DNA from: WM-3-3 sp041660045
Lineage (GTDB): Bacteria; Pseudomonadota; Gammaproteobacteria; Methylococcales; Methylomonadaceae
DNA length: 64,000 nt
NCBI GenBank assembly: GCA_041660045.1
Contig: JBAZXA010000002.1
Location: 1 to 64,000 of the forward strand
Direction of reading: 5' to 3'
Within the stretch, counting starts at the first letter, position 1. Each line of letters opens with the position of its first letter. Under the pieces are notes generated by a model. The model ran no database searches. It was not told where the DNA came from and was given only the letters and a program-made list of their open reading frames with translations. Below are positions 8,297 through 17,663 of this stretch, in pieces. The translations under genes were made by a program, and so were the position numbers.

Positions 8297-10642
8297 ATGC
8301 TGCGAAAGCAATTTTTCTATGTCTTGTGGTCGTCTAAAGCTTTTAAAGCCATAGCCATCAGCAGTGTGTTGTTATGTGCGCTGGCTGTGGTTAGTGCTCG
8401 GTTGCCAAAACCCCCGTTAGCCAGCTATTACAGTTATTCCACAGCGATTTACGCGCGCCAGGGTAAATTGCTGCGTTTAACCACAGCATCGGATCAGCAA
8501 TATCGGCTTTGGGTGCCGTTATCGGCGCTGCCTGACAACCTGTGTAAAAGTACTGTTCTTTATGAAGACCGCTGGTTTTATTGGCATCCGGGGGTTAATG
8601 CTATGGCGTTGTTGCGTTCGGCATGGATGTCTTATGGCCGCGGCGGGCATCAGGGTGGCTCCACTATTAGCATGCAAGTGGCGCGCTTGTTGTATCGGAT
8701 AGATAGCCGTAAGCCTTTGGGTAAGTTTAAACAGATAGCAGCGGCTGTTTGGTTGGAACTGCGTTACAGCAAAGCTGAAATTTTAGAAGCGTATTTAAAT
8801 AGCGCGCCTTATGGCGGTAATATAGTCGGCGTGGCGGCAGCGAGTTTGCTGTATTTTCATAAGCCGGTAACACAACTGAGCTTGGTGGAAGCGTTAACCT
8901 TGGCGGTAATTCCACAAAACCCTAAGCAACGTTTCCCAAATAAAGTTAGCGCACAGCAAGGCCTGCCTACCGCCTTACAACAGGCGAGATTACGCTTATG
9001 GCAGCAGTGGCAGAAAGAATTCCCGCAAGACCAACATTACGGCGCTGATTTTGCCTTGCCGTTAAAGTTGTATTCAAAAGCTGATAAGCCCTTTTTAGCG
9101 CCGCATGTCTGTCAATTGCTGTTACGTGAAAACCCTGGGCAGCAGCACATTGATAGCAGTATTGAGTATAAAGCCCAAGCCAGCATCCAGCGCTCTGTAG
9201 CGAATTATTTACAGCAAAATCATAACTTGGGTATCCGCAATGCCGCGGTCTTGTTGTTAGATACGCAAAGTATGCAGGTTAGGGCTTTGCAAGGCTCGGC
9301 CGACTATTGGGATGTTGCGCTCCAAGGCCAAGTCAATGGTGCGCTGGCAAAGCGCTCGCCAGGCTCTACGCTAAAACCTTTTATCTATGCCTTGGCGTTG
9401 GAGCAAGGTTTATTACATCCACAAAGCATTATTGCCGACACACCCACAGCATTTGGGCCGTATAGTCCCGAGAATTTTGACAGCCGTTTTTTAGGGCCGA
9501 TTAGTGTGCAGGATGCTTTGATACGGTCGCGCAATATCCCGGCCTTGAACACGGCGGCAAAATTAAAGCAGCCATCGTTATACGATTTTTTGCAGCAAGC
9601 AGGTATAAAGGGGTTAAAACCAGAAGCCCATTATGGCTTGGCCTTGGCTTTGGGTGGTGCAGAATTAAGCTTGCTGGAATTGGCGCAGTTGTATGCCTTA
9701 TTGCCTAACCAAGGCCAATTGCGGCCTGTGAGTTTTCAGCTAGCGCCGCCTGCAACGGCAAGTAAGACCTTGTTAAGCCCGGCCAGTGCCTATATTACCC
9801 TGGATATGCTCAGCCATAACCCGCGGCCGGATACAAAACGGCCAGCCGTGCCGAAGGTGGCTTGGAAAACTGGGACATCTTGGGGGTATAAAGATGCTTG
9901 GGCTATGGGTGTAGCTGGCCACTTTGTGCTGGCGGTTTGGGTGGGTAATTTTAACAATCAAGGCAATACGGCGTTTATCGGCATTAAAGCGGCGGGTGGT
10001 TTGTTTTTTGCCATTCTCGATAGCTTACGTAAGCAGCAGCTAGTTGATGGTCTGGATGGCGAAGTGCTGCCAGCTAAGCCAGATTCGGTTATCCCTGTTA
10101 ATGTGTGTGTGGCCAGCGGCGATTTGCCCAATGAAGATTGCCCCTCGTTGGTTAAAACCTGGTTTATTCCTGGGGTATCGCCGATTAAAACCAGCCGCTT
10201 GCACAAAGCGGTTTATTTTAATGCTAAAGGAGAGGTGATCTGCCGTGGGCAGCCATTTAGCCGCCGTGACGTGTTTGAGTTTTGGCCTAGCGATATGGCT
10301 AAATTATTTCAGCAAGCCGGTTTGCCGCGCCGTGAGCCACCGACATTGCCAAGTTGTTATGATAATTTAAGCGATGATAAGGTGGCGCTGGAAATCATCT
10401 CGCCCTCAGCGCTTGGCGTTTATAACCTAAAAATTGGTAAGCCCGCATCTTTAGGCTTAAAAGCCCGAAGCTTAAGCACGGGTGATATTTTTTGGTTTGC
10501 CAATAAAAGTTTTCTCGGTAAAGCGCAAGCCACTGAAACGCTGTCTTGGCAACCCGAATATCCCGGGGTTTATCGTCTTCGTGCAGCAGACGGGCAGGGG
10601 CATACTGCCGCTAAAGACATCACCGTGGCTTTTGTGCCTTAA
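8297..10642 (+). CDS. pbpC: penicillin-binding protein 1C, peptidoglycan glycosyltransferase
   Basis: This 781-residue protein is close to the E. coli PBP1C length. One N-terminal membrane anchor (about 17-34) is followed by a GT51 glycosyltransferase domain: EDRWFYWHPG with catalytic Glu90, then HQGGSTISMQVARLL, then LELRYSKAEILEAYLN. A penicillin-binding transpeptidase domain has the SxxK motif with Ser357 (SPGSTLKP), SRN, and KTGTSWGYKDAW. The C-terminal 90 residues fit the BiPBP_C domain specific to the 1C class. It polymerises, and may cross-link, peptidoglycan in the periplasm. In many Proteobacteria pbpC follows a bacterial alpha-2-macroglobulin gene; none is here, and the upstream neighbour is a transposase remnant. 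It is convergent with pilU, 36 bases away. Confidence 0.95.
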   Translation: MLRKQFFYVLWSSKAFKAIAISSVLLCALAVVSARLPKPPLASYYSYSTAIYARQGKLLRLTTASDQQYRLWVPLSALPDNLCKSTVLYEDRWFYWHPGVNAMALLRSAWMSYGRGGHQGGSTISMQVARLLYRIDSRKPLGKFKQIAAAVWLELRYSKAEILEAYLNSAPYGGNIVGVAAASLLYFHKPVTQLSLVEALTLAVIPQNPKQRFPNKVSAQQGLPTALQQARLRLWQQWQKEFPQDQHYGADFALPLKLYSKADKPFLAPHVCQLLLRENPGQQHIDSSIEYKAQASIQRSVANYLQQNHNLGIRNAAVLLLDTQSMQVRALQGSADYWDVALQGQVNGALAKRSPGSTLKPFIYALALEQGLLHPQSIIADTPTAFGPYSPENFDSRFLGPISVQDALIRSRNIPALNTAAKLKQPSLYDFLQQAGIKGLKPEAHYGLALALGGAELSLLELAQLYALLPNQGQLRPVSFQLAPPATASKTLLSPASAYITLDMLSHNPRPDTKRPAVPKVAWKTGTSWGYKDAWAMGVAGHFVLAVWVGNFNNQGNTAFIGIKAAGGLFFAILDSLRKQQLVDGLDGEVLPAKPDSVIPVNVCVASGDLPNEDCPSLVKTWFIPGVSPIKTSRLHKAVYFNAKGEVICRGQPFSRRDVFEFWPSDMAKLFQQAGLPRREPPTLPSCYDNLSDDKVALEIISPSALGVYNLKIGKPASLGLKARSLSTGDIFWFANKSFLGKAQATETLSWQPEYPGVYRLRAADGQGHTAAKDITVAFVP

Positions 10643-10678
10643 GGTTGGCGAGAAGTTTTAGTGTCCCATAAAAATCAG

Positions 10679-11839
10679 CTAGGCCTCATCTTCCGGCTTT
10701 TCTTCAGTTTGGATGGCTTGCAACGATAAGCTACCGATTAGGCTATTTTGAGATGTTGGGTCAGGTGTGGCTGAGCCTATGCCTGCGCTTAAATTGATTT
10801 TTAGTTTTAGGTTGTTGGGCGAGTCTGAGTTTTGCAAGGCTTCTTCTAATGAGATAGTGCCAGCTTTGTATAGCCTCAGCAAATGGCTGTCAAAGGTTTG
10901 CATGCCGATGTTTTCAGATTTTTCCATGGCTTCTTTAATGGCATGGATGTCGCCTTTATGGATTAAATCTTTCACCAATTGCGTACCCAACAAAATTTCA
11001 ATGGCGGCAGTGCGCTTACCATCTATGGTTGGCACTAAGCGCTGTGACACAAAAGCTTTCAGGTTAAGGGACAAATCCAATAGCAGCTGGGGGCGGCGCT
11101 CTTCCGGAAAAAAGTTAATAATGCGGTCTAGTGCTTGGTTAGCGTTGTTGGCGTGCAATGTCGATAAACATAAATGCCCGGTTTCTGCAAACGCGAGCGC
11201 ATGTTCCATCGTCTCCCGGCTACGGATTTCACCTATTAAGATCACATCGGGCGCTTGCCGTAAGGTGTTTTTAAGGGCATCTTCGTAGGACAGGGTGTCC
11301 ACGCCAATTTCACGTTGGTTGACCAAGCATTTTTTGTGCGGGTGAATGTATTCAATTGGGTCTTCTATGGTAATGATATGACCAGAGGTATTGCTGTTAC
11401 GGTGATCAATCAAGGCCGCTAGCGAAGTAGATTTGCCCGAGCCGGTGCCGCCTACAAATAAGATTAGGCCACGTTTTTCGAGGATGGATTTTTTTAGTAC
11501 GTCCGGCAAGCCTAGCTTGTCTGCATTTGGGACATCAACTTTAATGTTACGGATCACTAAAGCCAAGCTATTACGTTGTTTGAAGATATTAACCCGAAAT
11601 CGGCCTATGCCCGGCTCGGATAAAGCAAGATTCATTTCCGGTACTAGCTCAAAGGCTTTTTGCTGCTCGGTATCCATAAGGCTATAAGCAATTTCCTTAA
11701 TTCGTTCCCGGTTTAACTTAATATTTTCTAGCGGTTTTAAGTTACCCTGAAACTTGGCTGCTGGCGGTGCTTCGGTTGTTAAATACAAATCTGAACCGTC
11801 ATTTTGCACAAGGATTTTGAGATAATCTTTAAATTCCAT
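10679..11839 (-). CDS. pilU: type IV pilus retraction ATPase PilU
   Basis: This 386-residue PilT/PilU-class hexameric ATPase has the PAS-like N-domain (SDLYLT), Walker A GGTGSGKST at 130-138, the Asp box, Walker B in APDVILIGEIR, and the His box HLCLSTLHANN. The PilU-type opening (MEFKDYLKILV), the TQLVKDLIHKGD segment and the extended C-terminal tail past the GMQTFD helix favour PilU over PilT. It powers pilus retraction with PilT, which is not in this window. The start ATG at 11839 has a tagga ribosome site. It is monocistronic, transcribed leftward, and divergent from the PP-loop gene at 12092. Confidence 0.9.
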   Translation of the reverse strand: MEFKDYLKILVQNDGSDLYLTTEAPPAAKFQGNLKPLENIKLNRERIKEIAYSLMDTEQQKAFELVPEMNLALSEPGIGRFRVNIFKQRNSLALVIRNIKVDVPNADKLGLPDVLKKSILEKRGLILFVGGTGSGKSTSLAALIDHRNSNTSGHIITIEDPIEYIHPHKKCLVNQREIGVDTLSYEDALKNTLRQAPDVILIGEIRSRETMEHALAFAETGHLCLSTLHANNANQALDRIINFFPEERRPQLLLDLSLNLKAFVSQRLVPTIDGKRTAAIEILLGTQLVKDLIHKGDIHAIKEAMEKSENIGMQTFDSHLLRLYKAGTISLEEALQNSDSPNNLKLKINLSAGIGSATPDPTSQNSLIGSLSLQAIQTEEKPEDEA

Positions 11840-12032
11840 AATGTATCCTAAAAGCGGTGTGATGGATTTAAGTTTAGGTCAGGAATGGCAGATGTGAAGT
11901 AGGATAGGGATAAATGCTTAGTCGTCACCTTTTTTAAGCAGATAGTTAAACCCTAGCCATAACGTCTGGCGTTACGCTAGGCTTATTTTCATAGACGTTA
12001 TTGCCTGTGTAAGCCTACTGGCAAATAGGCAT

Positions 12033-12061
12033 TTAGAATAATCGTGCCCTACGCGTATAAT
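12033..12061 (+). promoter_or_regulatory. sigma-70 type promoter upstream of the PP-loop/TusA operon
   Basis: A perfect -10 hexamer tataat (12056-12061) sits 17 bases after ttagaa (12033-12038), a partial -35. The predicted transcript would begin near 12068. That places the GTG at 12044 upstream of the RNA start and supports ATG 12092 as the true start of the first gene. Confidence 0.6.
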
Positions 12062-12091
12062 GCAGTTATTTTCTTATTGTTTCTTAGGGTT

Positions 12092-13138
12092 ATGGGTAAG
12101 CAAAGAAAGGCAGTGGCCTTAATTTCGGGTGGTTTAGATTCCATGCTGGCGGCTAAAACCGTGTTGGATCAAGGCGTGCATGTTGAAGGTATTAATTTTT
12201 TTACCGGTTTTTGTGTCGAAGGCCATACCCATGCGATCCGGGCTAAGGCTAAAGCCAAGCCTAAACGCAATAATGCCTTATGGGTGGCTGAGCAGCTCGG
12301 TATAAAGTTACATATTGTTGATGTCATAGAAGAATATAAAGATGTTTTGATCAACCCCAAGCACGGTTATGGCGCAAACATGAACCCGTGCTTAGATTGC
12401 AAAATATTTATGGTTAACAAAGCCAAGCAATGGCTAGTTGAAAATGCTTTTGATTTTATTATCACCGGTGAAGTTATTGGGCAAAGACCGATGTCGCAAC
12501 GCCGGGATACCATGCCAGTAATCGCCAAACAATCCGGTGCCGATGATTTGTTGTTACGGCCTTTGTGCGCTAAAAATCTACCCTTAACCATGCCCGAGCG
12601 TGAGGGTTGGGTAGAACGGGAAAAGTTGCATGATTTTAGTGGCCGTTCCCGTAAACCGCAAATGGCATTGGTAAAACACTATGGTATTACCGATTACGCC
12701 CAACCTGCAGGGGGTTGCTGTTTTTTAACCGATGCCAGTTATTCGGCCAAATTAGTTGATCTTTGGCAAGCGCGGGACAATCGCAAAGACTACGATTTAG
12801 ACGATGTTATGTTGTTAAAAGTAGGCCGGCATATTCGTCCAGCAGCCAATTTTAAGTTGATTGTGGCGCGTGAAGAAGGCGAAGGCCGGTTTTTGCAAGG
12901 CTATAAAAAAGACTTTATCAGTTTAGCCAGTGTCAGCCATATCGGGCCGTTGGTGTTGTTGGATGGCCAGCCTTCGGCGGAAGACCTATATTTAGCGGCG
13001 GCGATTACTGCGCGTTTCGGCCAAGGCCGTAATGCCGAACAAGTTGAAGTGGCGGTCACTTACACAGATGGCAGCGAACGTCTTATTCCGGTTAAACCCA
13101 TGGCTATCAGTGATATCCCTAAAGCTTGGTATATATAA
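12092..13138 (+). CDS. PP-loop ATPase, predicted tRNA/RNA thiolation enzyme (MnmA/ThiI-like)
   Basis: 348 residues from ATG 12092; the frame extends back to GTG 12044, but a promoter -10 overlaps that segment and tagggtt provides a ribosome site for 12092. The N-terminal PP-loop SGGLDS (about residues 12-17) marks an ATP-pyrophosphatase that adenylates its substrate. A CxxC pair (NPCLDCKIF) and a GGCCFLTD motif provide cysteines at spacing reminiscent of 2-thiouridylases. The C-terminal third (LLKVGRHIRPAANFKLIV onward) resembles the NFACT-R type RNA-binding module seen in ThiI-like PP-loop proteins. The stop overlaps the start of a TusA-like sulfur carrier, the logical sulfur donor. It is not canonical MnmA or ThiI; the exact modified base is unknown. 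Confidence 0.75.
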   Translation: MGKQRKAVALISGGLDSMLAAKTVLDQGVHVEGINFFTGFCVEGHTHAIRAKAKAKPKRNNALWVAEQLGIKLHIVDVIEEYKDVLINPKHGYGANMNPCLDCKIFMVNKAKQWLVENAFDFIITGEVIGQRPMSQRRDTMPVIAKQSGADDLLLRPLCAKNLPLTMPEREGWVEREKLHDFSGRSRKPQMALVKHYGITDYAQPAGGCCFLTDASYSAKLVDLWQARDNRKDYDLDDVMLLKVGRHIRPAANFKLIVAREEGEGRFLQGYKKDFISLASVSHIGPLVLLDGQPSAEDLYLAAAITARFGQGRNAEQVEVAVTYTDGSERLIPVKPMAISDIPKAWYI

Positions 13139-13359
13139 TGAGGGAAGTTTTAAATGCGCGTCGGTTACTGTGCCCACTGCCTGTTATCCGTACCCAAGAT
13201 AAAGTAAAGCAACTGCGCCCAGGTGACCAGTTGGAGATAATTTGTACCGATCCTGGCGTAATGCAGGACATTCCTGCCTGGTGCCGCATTAATGGCCATA
13301 AAGTGCTGGAAACCCAAGAGCAGCGTGGGGAGTACATTATCGTACTGGAAGTGGGGTAA
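13138..13359 (+). CDS. TusA-family sulfur carrier protein
   Basis: 73 residues; ATG 13138 overlaps the preceding TAA (TAATG), indicating translational coupling. The TusA signature is near the N-terminus: LNARRLLCPLPVI has the CPxP motif whose Cys carries the persulfide, followed by the alpha-beta fold typical of this small protein (QLRPGDQLEIICTDPGVMQDI). TusA proteins relay sulfur from cysteine desulfurases to tRNA thiolation or other pathways. Coupling to the PP-loop ATPase upstream suggests a dedicated donor-enzyme pair. Confidence 0.85.
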   Translation: MREVLNARRLLCPLPVIRTQDKVKQLRPGDQLEIICTDPGVMQDIPAWCRINGHKVLETQEQRGEYIIVLEVG

Positions 13360-13361
13360 AC

Positions 13362-14513
13362 ATGGCCGAAACCTTAACCTTAACCTTAGCCAAAGCCGAT
13401 AAGCTTAAAGCCCGTGCCACCTATGTTGGGGCATTGGTTAATATTTTACAGACTACCATCAAAATTAGTTTTGGCATTTTATGCCAATCGGCGGCCTTGG
13501 TGGCTGACGGCATCCATTCTTTGTCCGATTTGTTGAGTGATGTATTAGTGATTATTGCCATCAGATTGGGCAGTCGTGAGGCAGACCCCGACCATCCATA
13601 TGGCCACCGCCGTTTTGAAACCATAGCCACAGTTATTTTAGGCTTGAGTTTAATCGGCATCAGTGTGCTGATCGTTTGGCATGTGTTGGAACGTATTGCC
13701 GTGCCCGAGAGTTTACCGGTGCCTAATATAAATTCGTTAGGCATAGCGGCTGTCTCTATTTTGTTGAACGAATGGCTGTACCATTACACCAAGCGGATTG
13801 CCAAAAAAACCCGTTCAAAGTTGTTGCTGGCAAATGCTTGGCATCAGCGTAGTGACGCCATTTCCTCCATTGTCGTATTAATTGGTATTGTTGCCGTGCA
13901 ATGGGGTTATCCTTTTGCGGACGCTATAGCTGCGATAGTCGTGGTATTAATGGTTGCCAAAATTGGCGTAAACCTGGTTTTTGACAGCATTAAAGAGTTG
14001 GTGGACACCTCTTTGCCGGCACCGCTAGTTGGCGAAATAAACACGGCAGTCCAGCAAATTGACGGGGTGAGGGGGATACATTTGTTGCGCACCCGGCAAA
14101 TGGGGGAAGATGCTTATGTCGATACCCATGTGGTCGTCGACTCGCATATTACGGTGTCCGAGGGGCATATGATAGGCGATGCGGTGCGGGATGAAATTAT
14201 CAAACGTTTTGATGACGTGATTGATGTTTTGATCCATGTGGACCCAGAGGATGATGAGGGTAAAACAGATCAAGTCCGGCCGTTATTGCGCAGCGATGTG
14301 CAGGCGCTGTTAGGGCAGTATTTAGGCGATTTGGTCGTAGAGCTGGATGATTTTAAAATTCATTATTTAAAAGGTTCTATTGAAGTCGAAGTTATTTTTC
14401 CATTTGCGGTGATTAGCCAAATACAGCAAGTTGAAGACATTAAACGTTGTTGTGGTCAAATGAAGCAAGATATTAATGAGATTGACCAAGTATTTGTATT
14501 ATTTAAAATTTAA
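13362..14513 (+). CDS. cation diffusion facilitator (CDF) metal exporter
   Basis: 383 residues with about six membrane segments in the first 210 residues and a cytoplasmic C-terminal dimerisation domain. CDF signatures: ADGIHSLSDLLSD in the second helix and NAWHQRSDAISS in the fifth, which supply the His/Asp metal site, and DPDHPYGHRRFE in the loop. These motifs fit the Mn/Fe/Zn exporter groups that include FieF and magnetosome MamB/MamM, but substrate cannot be assigned. The tail of about 100 residues after the canonical CDF C-domain is longer than in FieF. It starts two bases after tusA and is followed after 11 bases by argJ, so it probably lies in one operon. Confidence 0.88.
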   Translation: MAETLTLTLAKADKLKARATYVGALVNILQTTIKISFGILCQSAALVADGIHSLSDLLSDVLVIIAIRLGSREADPDHPYGHRRFETIATVILGLSLIGISVLIVWHVLERIAVPESLPVPNINSLGIAAVSILLNEWLYHYTKRIAKKTRSKLLLANAWHQRSDAISSIVVLIGIVAVQWGYPFADAIAAIVVVLMVAKIGVNLVFDSIKELVDTSLPAPLVGEINTAVQQIDGVRGIHLLRTRQMGEDAYVDTHVVVDSHITVSEGHMIGDAVRDEIIKRFDDVIDVLIHVDPEDDEGKTDQVRPLLRSDVQALLGQYLGDLVVELDDFKIHYLKGSIEVEVIFPFAVISQIQQVEDIKRCCGQMKQDINEIDQVFVLFKI

Positions 14514-14524
14514 AAGAGTAAAAC

Positions 14525-15745
14525 ATGGCTGTACTTCCTGAAGGATATCAATTTCCAGTAATGCCAGAAGTGGCGGGCATTACATTGGGCACGGCTTGTG
14601 CCGGTATTAAACAAACCCTTAGAGATGATTTGTTATTGGTCGAAATGGCAGAACACGCCACGTGTGCTGCTGTGTTTACCCAAAATGCCTTTTGTGCCGC
14701 GCCAGTGGTGGTGGCAAAAGCCCATTTGAACCAAGCACCCCGTTGGTTGCTGGTCAATTCGGGTAATGCCAATGCCGGCACTGGCGAGCAAGGCATGCAA
14801 GATGCCTTGGCATCATGCCGTGCAGTTGTTGAAGTTTCAGGCGGTTATGCTGAGCAAGTGTTGCCGTTCTCCACCGGTGTTATTGGCCAGGCGTTACCGA
14901 TAGAAAAAATAATGGCGGCTATGCCCAAGGTGTTTGATAACTTATCACCAGCGCATTGGCCACTTGCGGCACAAGCGATTATGACGACAGACACTTACCC
15001 TAAAGCAGTGACTACCGTCATCACCTTGGAAGGCCAGCCTGTCACCATTAATGGTATTGCCAAAGGTGCTGGCATGATTCAACCCAATATGGCCACTTTA
15101 TTGGGTTTTATAGCCACGGATGCCAAAATTGCCCAGCCGTTATTGCAAACCTGTTTGGCGATGGCGGTGGAACAATCATTTAACCTAATTACGGTAGATG
15201 GCGATACCTCAACCAATGATGCCTGTGTGTTAATGGCTAGTGGTTGTGCTTTAGCCCCAGAAATTCTGCCCGAATCTAGCAATTACACGTTGTTTGCAGA
15301 GGCTATTTTATCAGTGTGCAAACAGCTGGCTGAGGCGATTATCCGTGATGGCGAAGGTGCCACCAAGTTGATCCGCATTGTGGTGGCAGAAGCACAAACT
15401 GATGCTGAGGCCATCTGTATCGCTAAAACCATTGCCCATTCACCCTTAGTTAAAACCGCATTTTTTGCCAGTGACCCAAATTGGGGGCGTATTTTGGCAG
15501 CAGTAGGCCGCGCTGAGGTTGACCAGTTAGTAGTAGAAAAAGTGCGGATATATCTGGATGATGTCTGCATAGTCAGCCAAGGTGGGCGAGATTTGGCTTA
15601 CACAGAAGCGGCGGGGCAAGCCGTTATGAACCAGTCAGAAATTAGTGTGCGTATTTTTCTGGGTCGGGGTAATGCTTGCCAAGAAGTGCTAACTTGCGAT
15701 TTCTCCTACGATTACGTAAAAATTAATGCTGAATATCGCACATAA
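14525..15745 (+). CDS. argJ: arginine biosynthesis bifunctional protein ArgJ
   Basis: 406 residues, normal for the family. It transfers acetyl from N-acetylornithine to glutamate and, in bifunctional members, also uses acetyl-CoA, recycling the acetyl group of the arginine pathway. The autocatalytic cleavage site KGAGMIQPNMATLLGF is present, with the nucleophilic Thr at residue 191 (ACT at 15095). The alpha and beta chains would be formed there. Other family segments are SNANAGTGEQG-like near residue 80 and ASDPNWGRILAAVGRA near 317. The C-terminus keeps the DFSYDYVKINAEYRT ending. It sits in the plus-strand run from the CDF gene to the Nudix fusion. Confidence 0.96.
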   Translation: MAVLPEGYQFPVMPEVAGITLGTACAGIKQTLRDDLLLVEMAEHATCAAVFTQNAFCAAPVVVAKAHLNQAPRWLLVNSGNANAGTGEQGMQDALASCRAVVEVSGGYAEQVLPFSTGVIGQALPIEKIMAAMPKVFDNLSPAHWPLAAQAIMTTDTYPKAVTTVITLEGQPVTINGIAKGAGMIQPNMATLLGFIATDAKIAQPLLQTCLAMAVEQSFNLITVDGDTSTNDACVLMASGCALAPEILPESSNYTLFAEAILSVCKQLAEAIIRDGEGATKLIRIVVAEAQTDAEAICIAKTIAHSPLVKTAFFASDPNWGRILAAVGRAEVDQLVVEKVRIYLDDVCIVSQGGRDLAYTEAAGQAVMNQSEISVRIFLGRGNACQEVLTCDFSYDYVKINAEYRT

Positions 15746-15761
15746 AACAGGTACCCCCTTG

Positions 15762-16685
15762 ATGTTACAGGTGGCTGTAGGCGTGGTGAAAAATCAGCTA
15801 GGTGAGATTTTGATCGCACTACGCCAACCTAGCTCACATCAAGGAGGGCTTTGGGAATTTCCAGGTGGTAAATTGGAAGCCGGGGAAACCGCGCTACAGG
15901 CATTAACCCGCGAACTTTATGAAGAGGTAGGTATTAAGGTGCAAGTGGCTAGGCCGCTGATTAAGGTTAAGCATCAATACCCAGAATTGGCGGTGCAGTT
16001 GCATGTTTTCGTGGTGGATCAGTTTTCAGGTCAGGCACAAGGCCAAGAAGGCCAAGTTTGCCAATGGGTTGCATTAAGCCGGCTTGATGAATTTTGCTTT
16101 CCTGCCGCCAATCGGCCAATTATCAGCGCGGCCAGATTACCGGCGTATTATGCGATTTTGGATGAAGTTGATAAAGATCAGGTGCTGCAGCAATTACATC
16201 ATTTACTGGACCATGGCATCCGACTTATCCAAGCACGCTTAAAAAACCTATCGGCAGAAGCTTCGGCAGCCTTAATTAAACAGCTATACCCGGTGTGTAA
16301 AGCGGTCGATGCGCAATTGTTGGTGAATTCTGTCCATGTTGATGTTGAGCCTAGTTTTACTGATGGTTTGCATTTGACCAGCCAGCACTTAGTGGCACTT
16401 TCAGCGCGGCCAGAAGGCTATCGCTGGGTAGCGGCGTCTTGTCATAATCTGGCTGAGTTACATCATGCCCAGACATTGGGTTTGGATTTTGTCGTTTTGG
16501 CACCGGTAATGCCTAGCCTAAGCCATCCGGATAGAGCAGGACTAGGATGGGGGCAATTTGCTGCATGCCTAGCTGAGGTGAATTTGCCTGTGTATGCTTT
16601 GGGTGGCATGGCCAAAGCGGATTTAGCGACGGCACAAGCCGCAGGTGGGCAAGGCATAGCTGCCATTCGGGCATTTTTAGATTAA
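15762..16685 (+). CDS. Nudix (MutT) hydrolase fused to ThiE-like domain
   Basis: 307 residues from ATG 15762. The frame also contains an ATG at 15726 inside argJ, but family members begin at MLQVAVGVV. Residues 1-130 are a MutT-type Nudix domain with a full Nudix box (GGKLEAGETALQALTRELYEEVG), expected to hydrolyse 8-oxo-dGTP. Residues about 140-307 form a TIM-barrel of the thiamine-phosphate synthase family (HLLDHGIRLIQARLK, DFVVLAPVMPS, PVYALGGM). This fusion is common in gammaproteobacteria next to argJ/secA. Its ThiE half is usually not the main thiamine enzyme, and whether it is active here is unknown. It ends one base before the convergent yacG. Confidence 0.9.
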   Translation: MLQVAVGVVKNQLGEILIALRQPSSHQGGLWEFPGGKLEAGETALQALTRELYEEVGIKVQVARPLIKVKHQYPELAVQLHVFVVDQFSGQAQGQEGQVCQWVALSRLDEFCFPAANRPIISAARLPAYYAILDEVDKDQVLQQLHHLLDHGIRLIQARLKNLSAEASAALIKQLYPVCKAVDAQLLVNSVHVDVEPSFTDGLHLTSQHLVALSARPEGYRWVAASCHNLAELHHAQTLGLDFVVLAPVMPSLSHPDRAGLGWGQFAACLAEVNLPVYALGGMAKADLATAQAAGGQGIAAIRAFLD

Positions 16686-16686
16686 G

Positions 16687-16893
16687 CTAATGCCAGAAAC
16701 TAGGGTCATCTTCATCCACGTCGGGCGTTAAGGCTTGCCCAGGGATTTTTTTCTCTTCCATAAACCACTCACCTAAATCAATCAATTTGCAGCGTTCAGA
16801 GCAAAAGGGTTTAAATTCATGTTCGGCAAGCCATGCCACAGGGCGTTTGCAAGTGGGGCATTTAACAAATACGGGGGGCTTTGCTGAAGACAT
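16687..16893 (-). CDS. yacG: DNA gyrase inhibitor YacG, zinc-binding
   Basis: 68 residues with the four-cysteine zinc site of YacG: VKCPTCKRPV and PFCSERCKLIDLG, followed by the EWFMEEKKIPG segment. YacG binds GyrB and inhibits gyrase in E. coli. It lies last in the pilB-pilC-pilD-coaE-zapD-yacG run, sharing one base with the end of zapD. Confidence 0.93.
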   Translation of the reverse strand: MSSAKPPVFVKCPTCKRPVAWLAEHEFKPFCSERCKLIDLGEWFMEEKKIPGQALTPDVDEDDPSFWH

Positions 16894-17663
16894 TAAAATA
16901 AGCAGCTGGTCAGTTCAAAACTTATGTCGTCGGTACTTTGCGCAGGCCGTTTATTGTCGGCGGACGGTATCATAAAGCGGATGGTGCAACGGTGCTTGCC
17001 GCCACTAATTTCGGCAAAACAGCGGATGCTATTAGCAAGGCTGACCTTAAGTAATTGGAAGGGCTGGCTGCTATCAAGGGTGAATTGATAAAAACCGGCT
17101 TGGGCAATTTTTTCATGGCTAATGCCGCTATTACGGATAAAATCAAGGATTAGCTTAATGGCATCCCGAATATCCACAAATGGGCTGCTCCAATGGATTA
17201 AGTCTGCCTTATGCACGGCTTCTTCCTGTTCTAGCCAAAAATGGTATTCCGGCAAGTCGAATGAGCAAGTGCCACCTGGGATGGTGCTACGCTGGGCGAC
17301 ACTTTGAAACAAGTCGCTTTGCAACAGGTTAATGCCAACTTTGCCGCTAGCTGCGTAAAGTTTTTTACTGACGTCGGTTACCTGTGCCAATAAAAGTTGC
17401 AGCTTTTCCTTGTCCACATTTTGGCTATTAGCCACCCGGTTTAGGACTTGTGCATGCCGTTCCAGTTCTTTAAGGACTTCTGATTTGATGTTGTTACGGT
17501 TAAAAATCATCATGATATCCAACAGCACGCTTAAGCATGCACGGCGATCCGTGACTGTTTTACCTAAAAAGAAGTGGTCAAAATGTTGGAAAAGTTGTTC
17601 CAGTCTTATGAAAACCCGTATGCGTTCATTGAGCGGAAATTCATAGGTGATTTTGGTGTTCAC
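16893..17663 (-). CDS. zapD: cell division protein ZapD
   Basis: About 256 residues. I prefer the GTG at 17663 (protein beginning MNTKITYEFPLNERIRVF), which has an aggat ribosome site about 10 bases upstream; the frame also opens at GTG 17687. The sequence matches the ZapD (YacF/DUF1342) family throughout: ERIRVFIRLEQLF near the start, then GGTCSFDLPEYHFWL, then a C-terminal beta domain ending ISFELTSCLF. ZapD crosslinks FtsZ filaments at midcell. The gene begins inside the end of coaE. Confidence 0.92.
   Translation of the reverse strand: MNTKITYEFPLNERIRVFIRLEQLFQHFDHFFLGKTVTDRRACLSVLLDIMMIFNRNNIKSEVLKELERHAQVLNRVANSQNVDKEKLQLLLAQVTDVSKKLYAASGKVGINLLQSDLFQSVAQRSTIPGGTCSFDLPEYHFWLEQEEAVHKADLIHWSSPFVDIRDAIKLILDFIRNSGISHEKIAQAGFYQFTLDSSQPFQLLKVSLANSIRCFAEISGGKHRCTIRFMIPSADNKRPAQSTDDISFELTSCLF

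Noticed and set aside
10767..11288. 173-residue plus-strand open frame
   Set aside because: Antisense of pilU, no ribosome site or recognisable domain.
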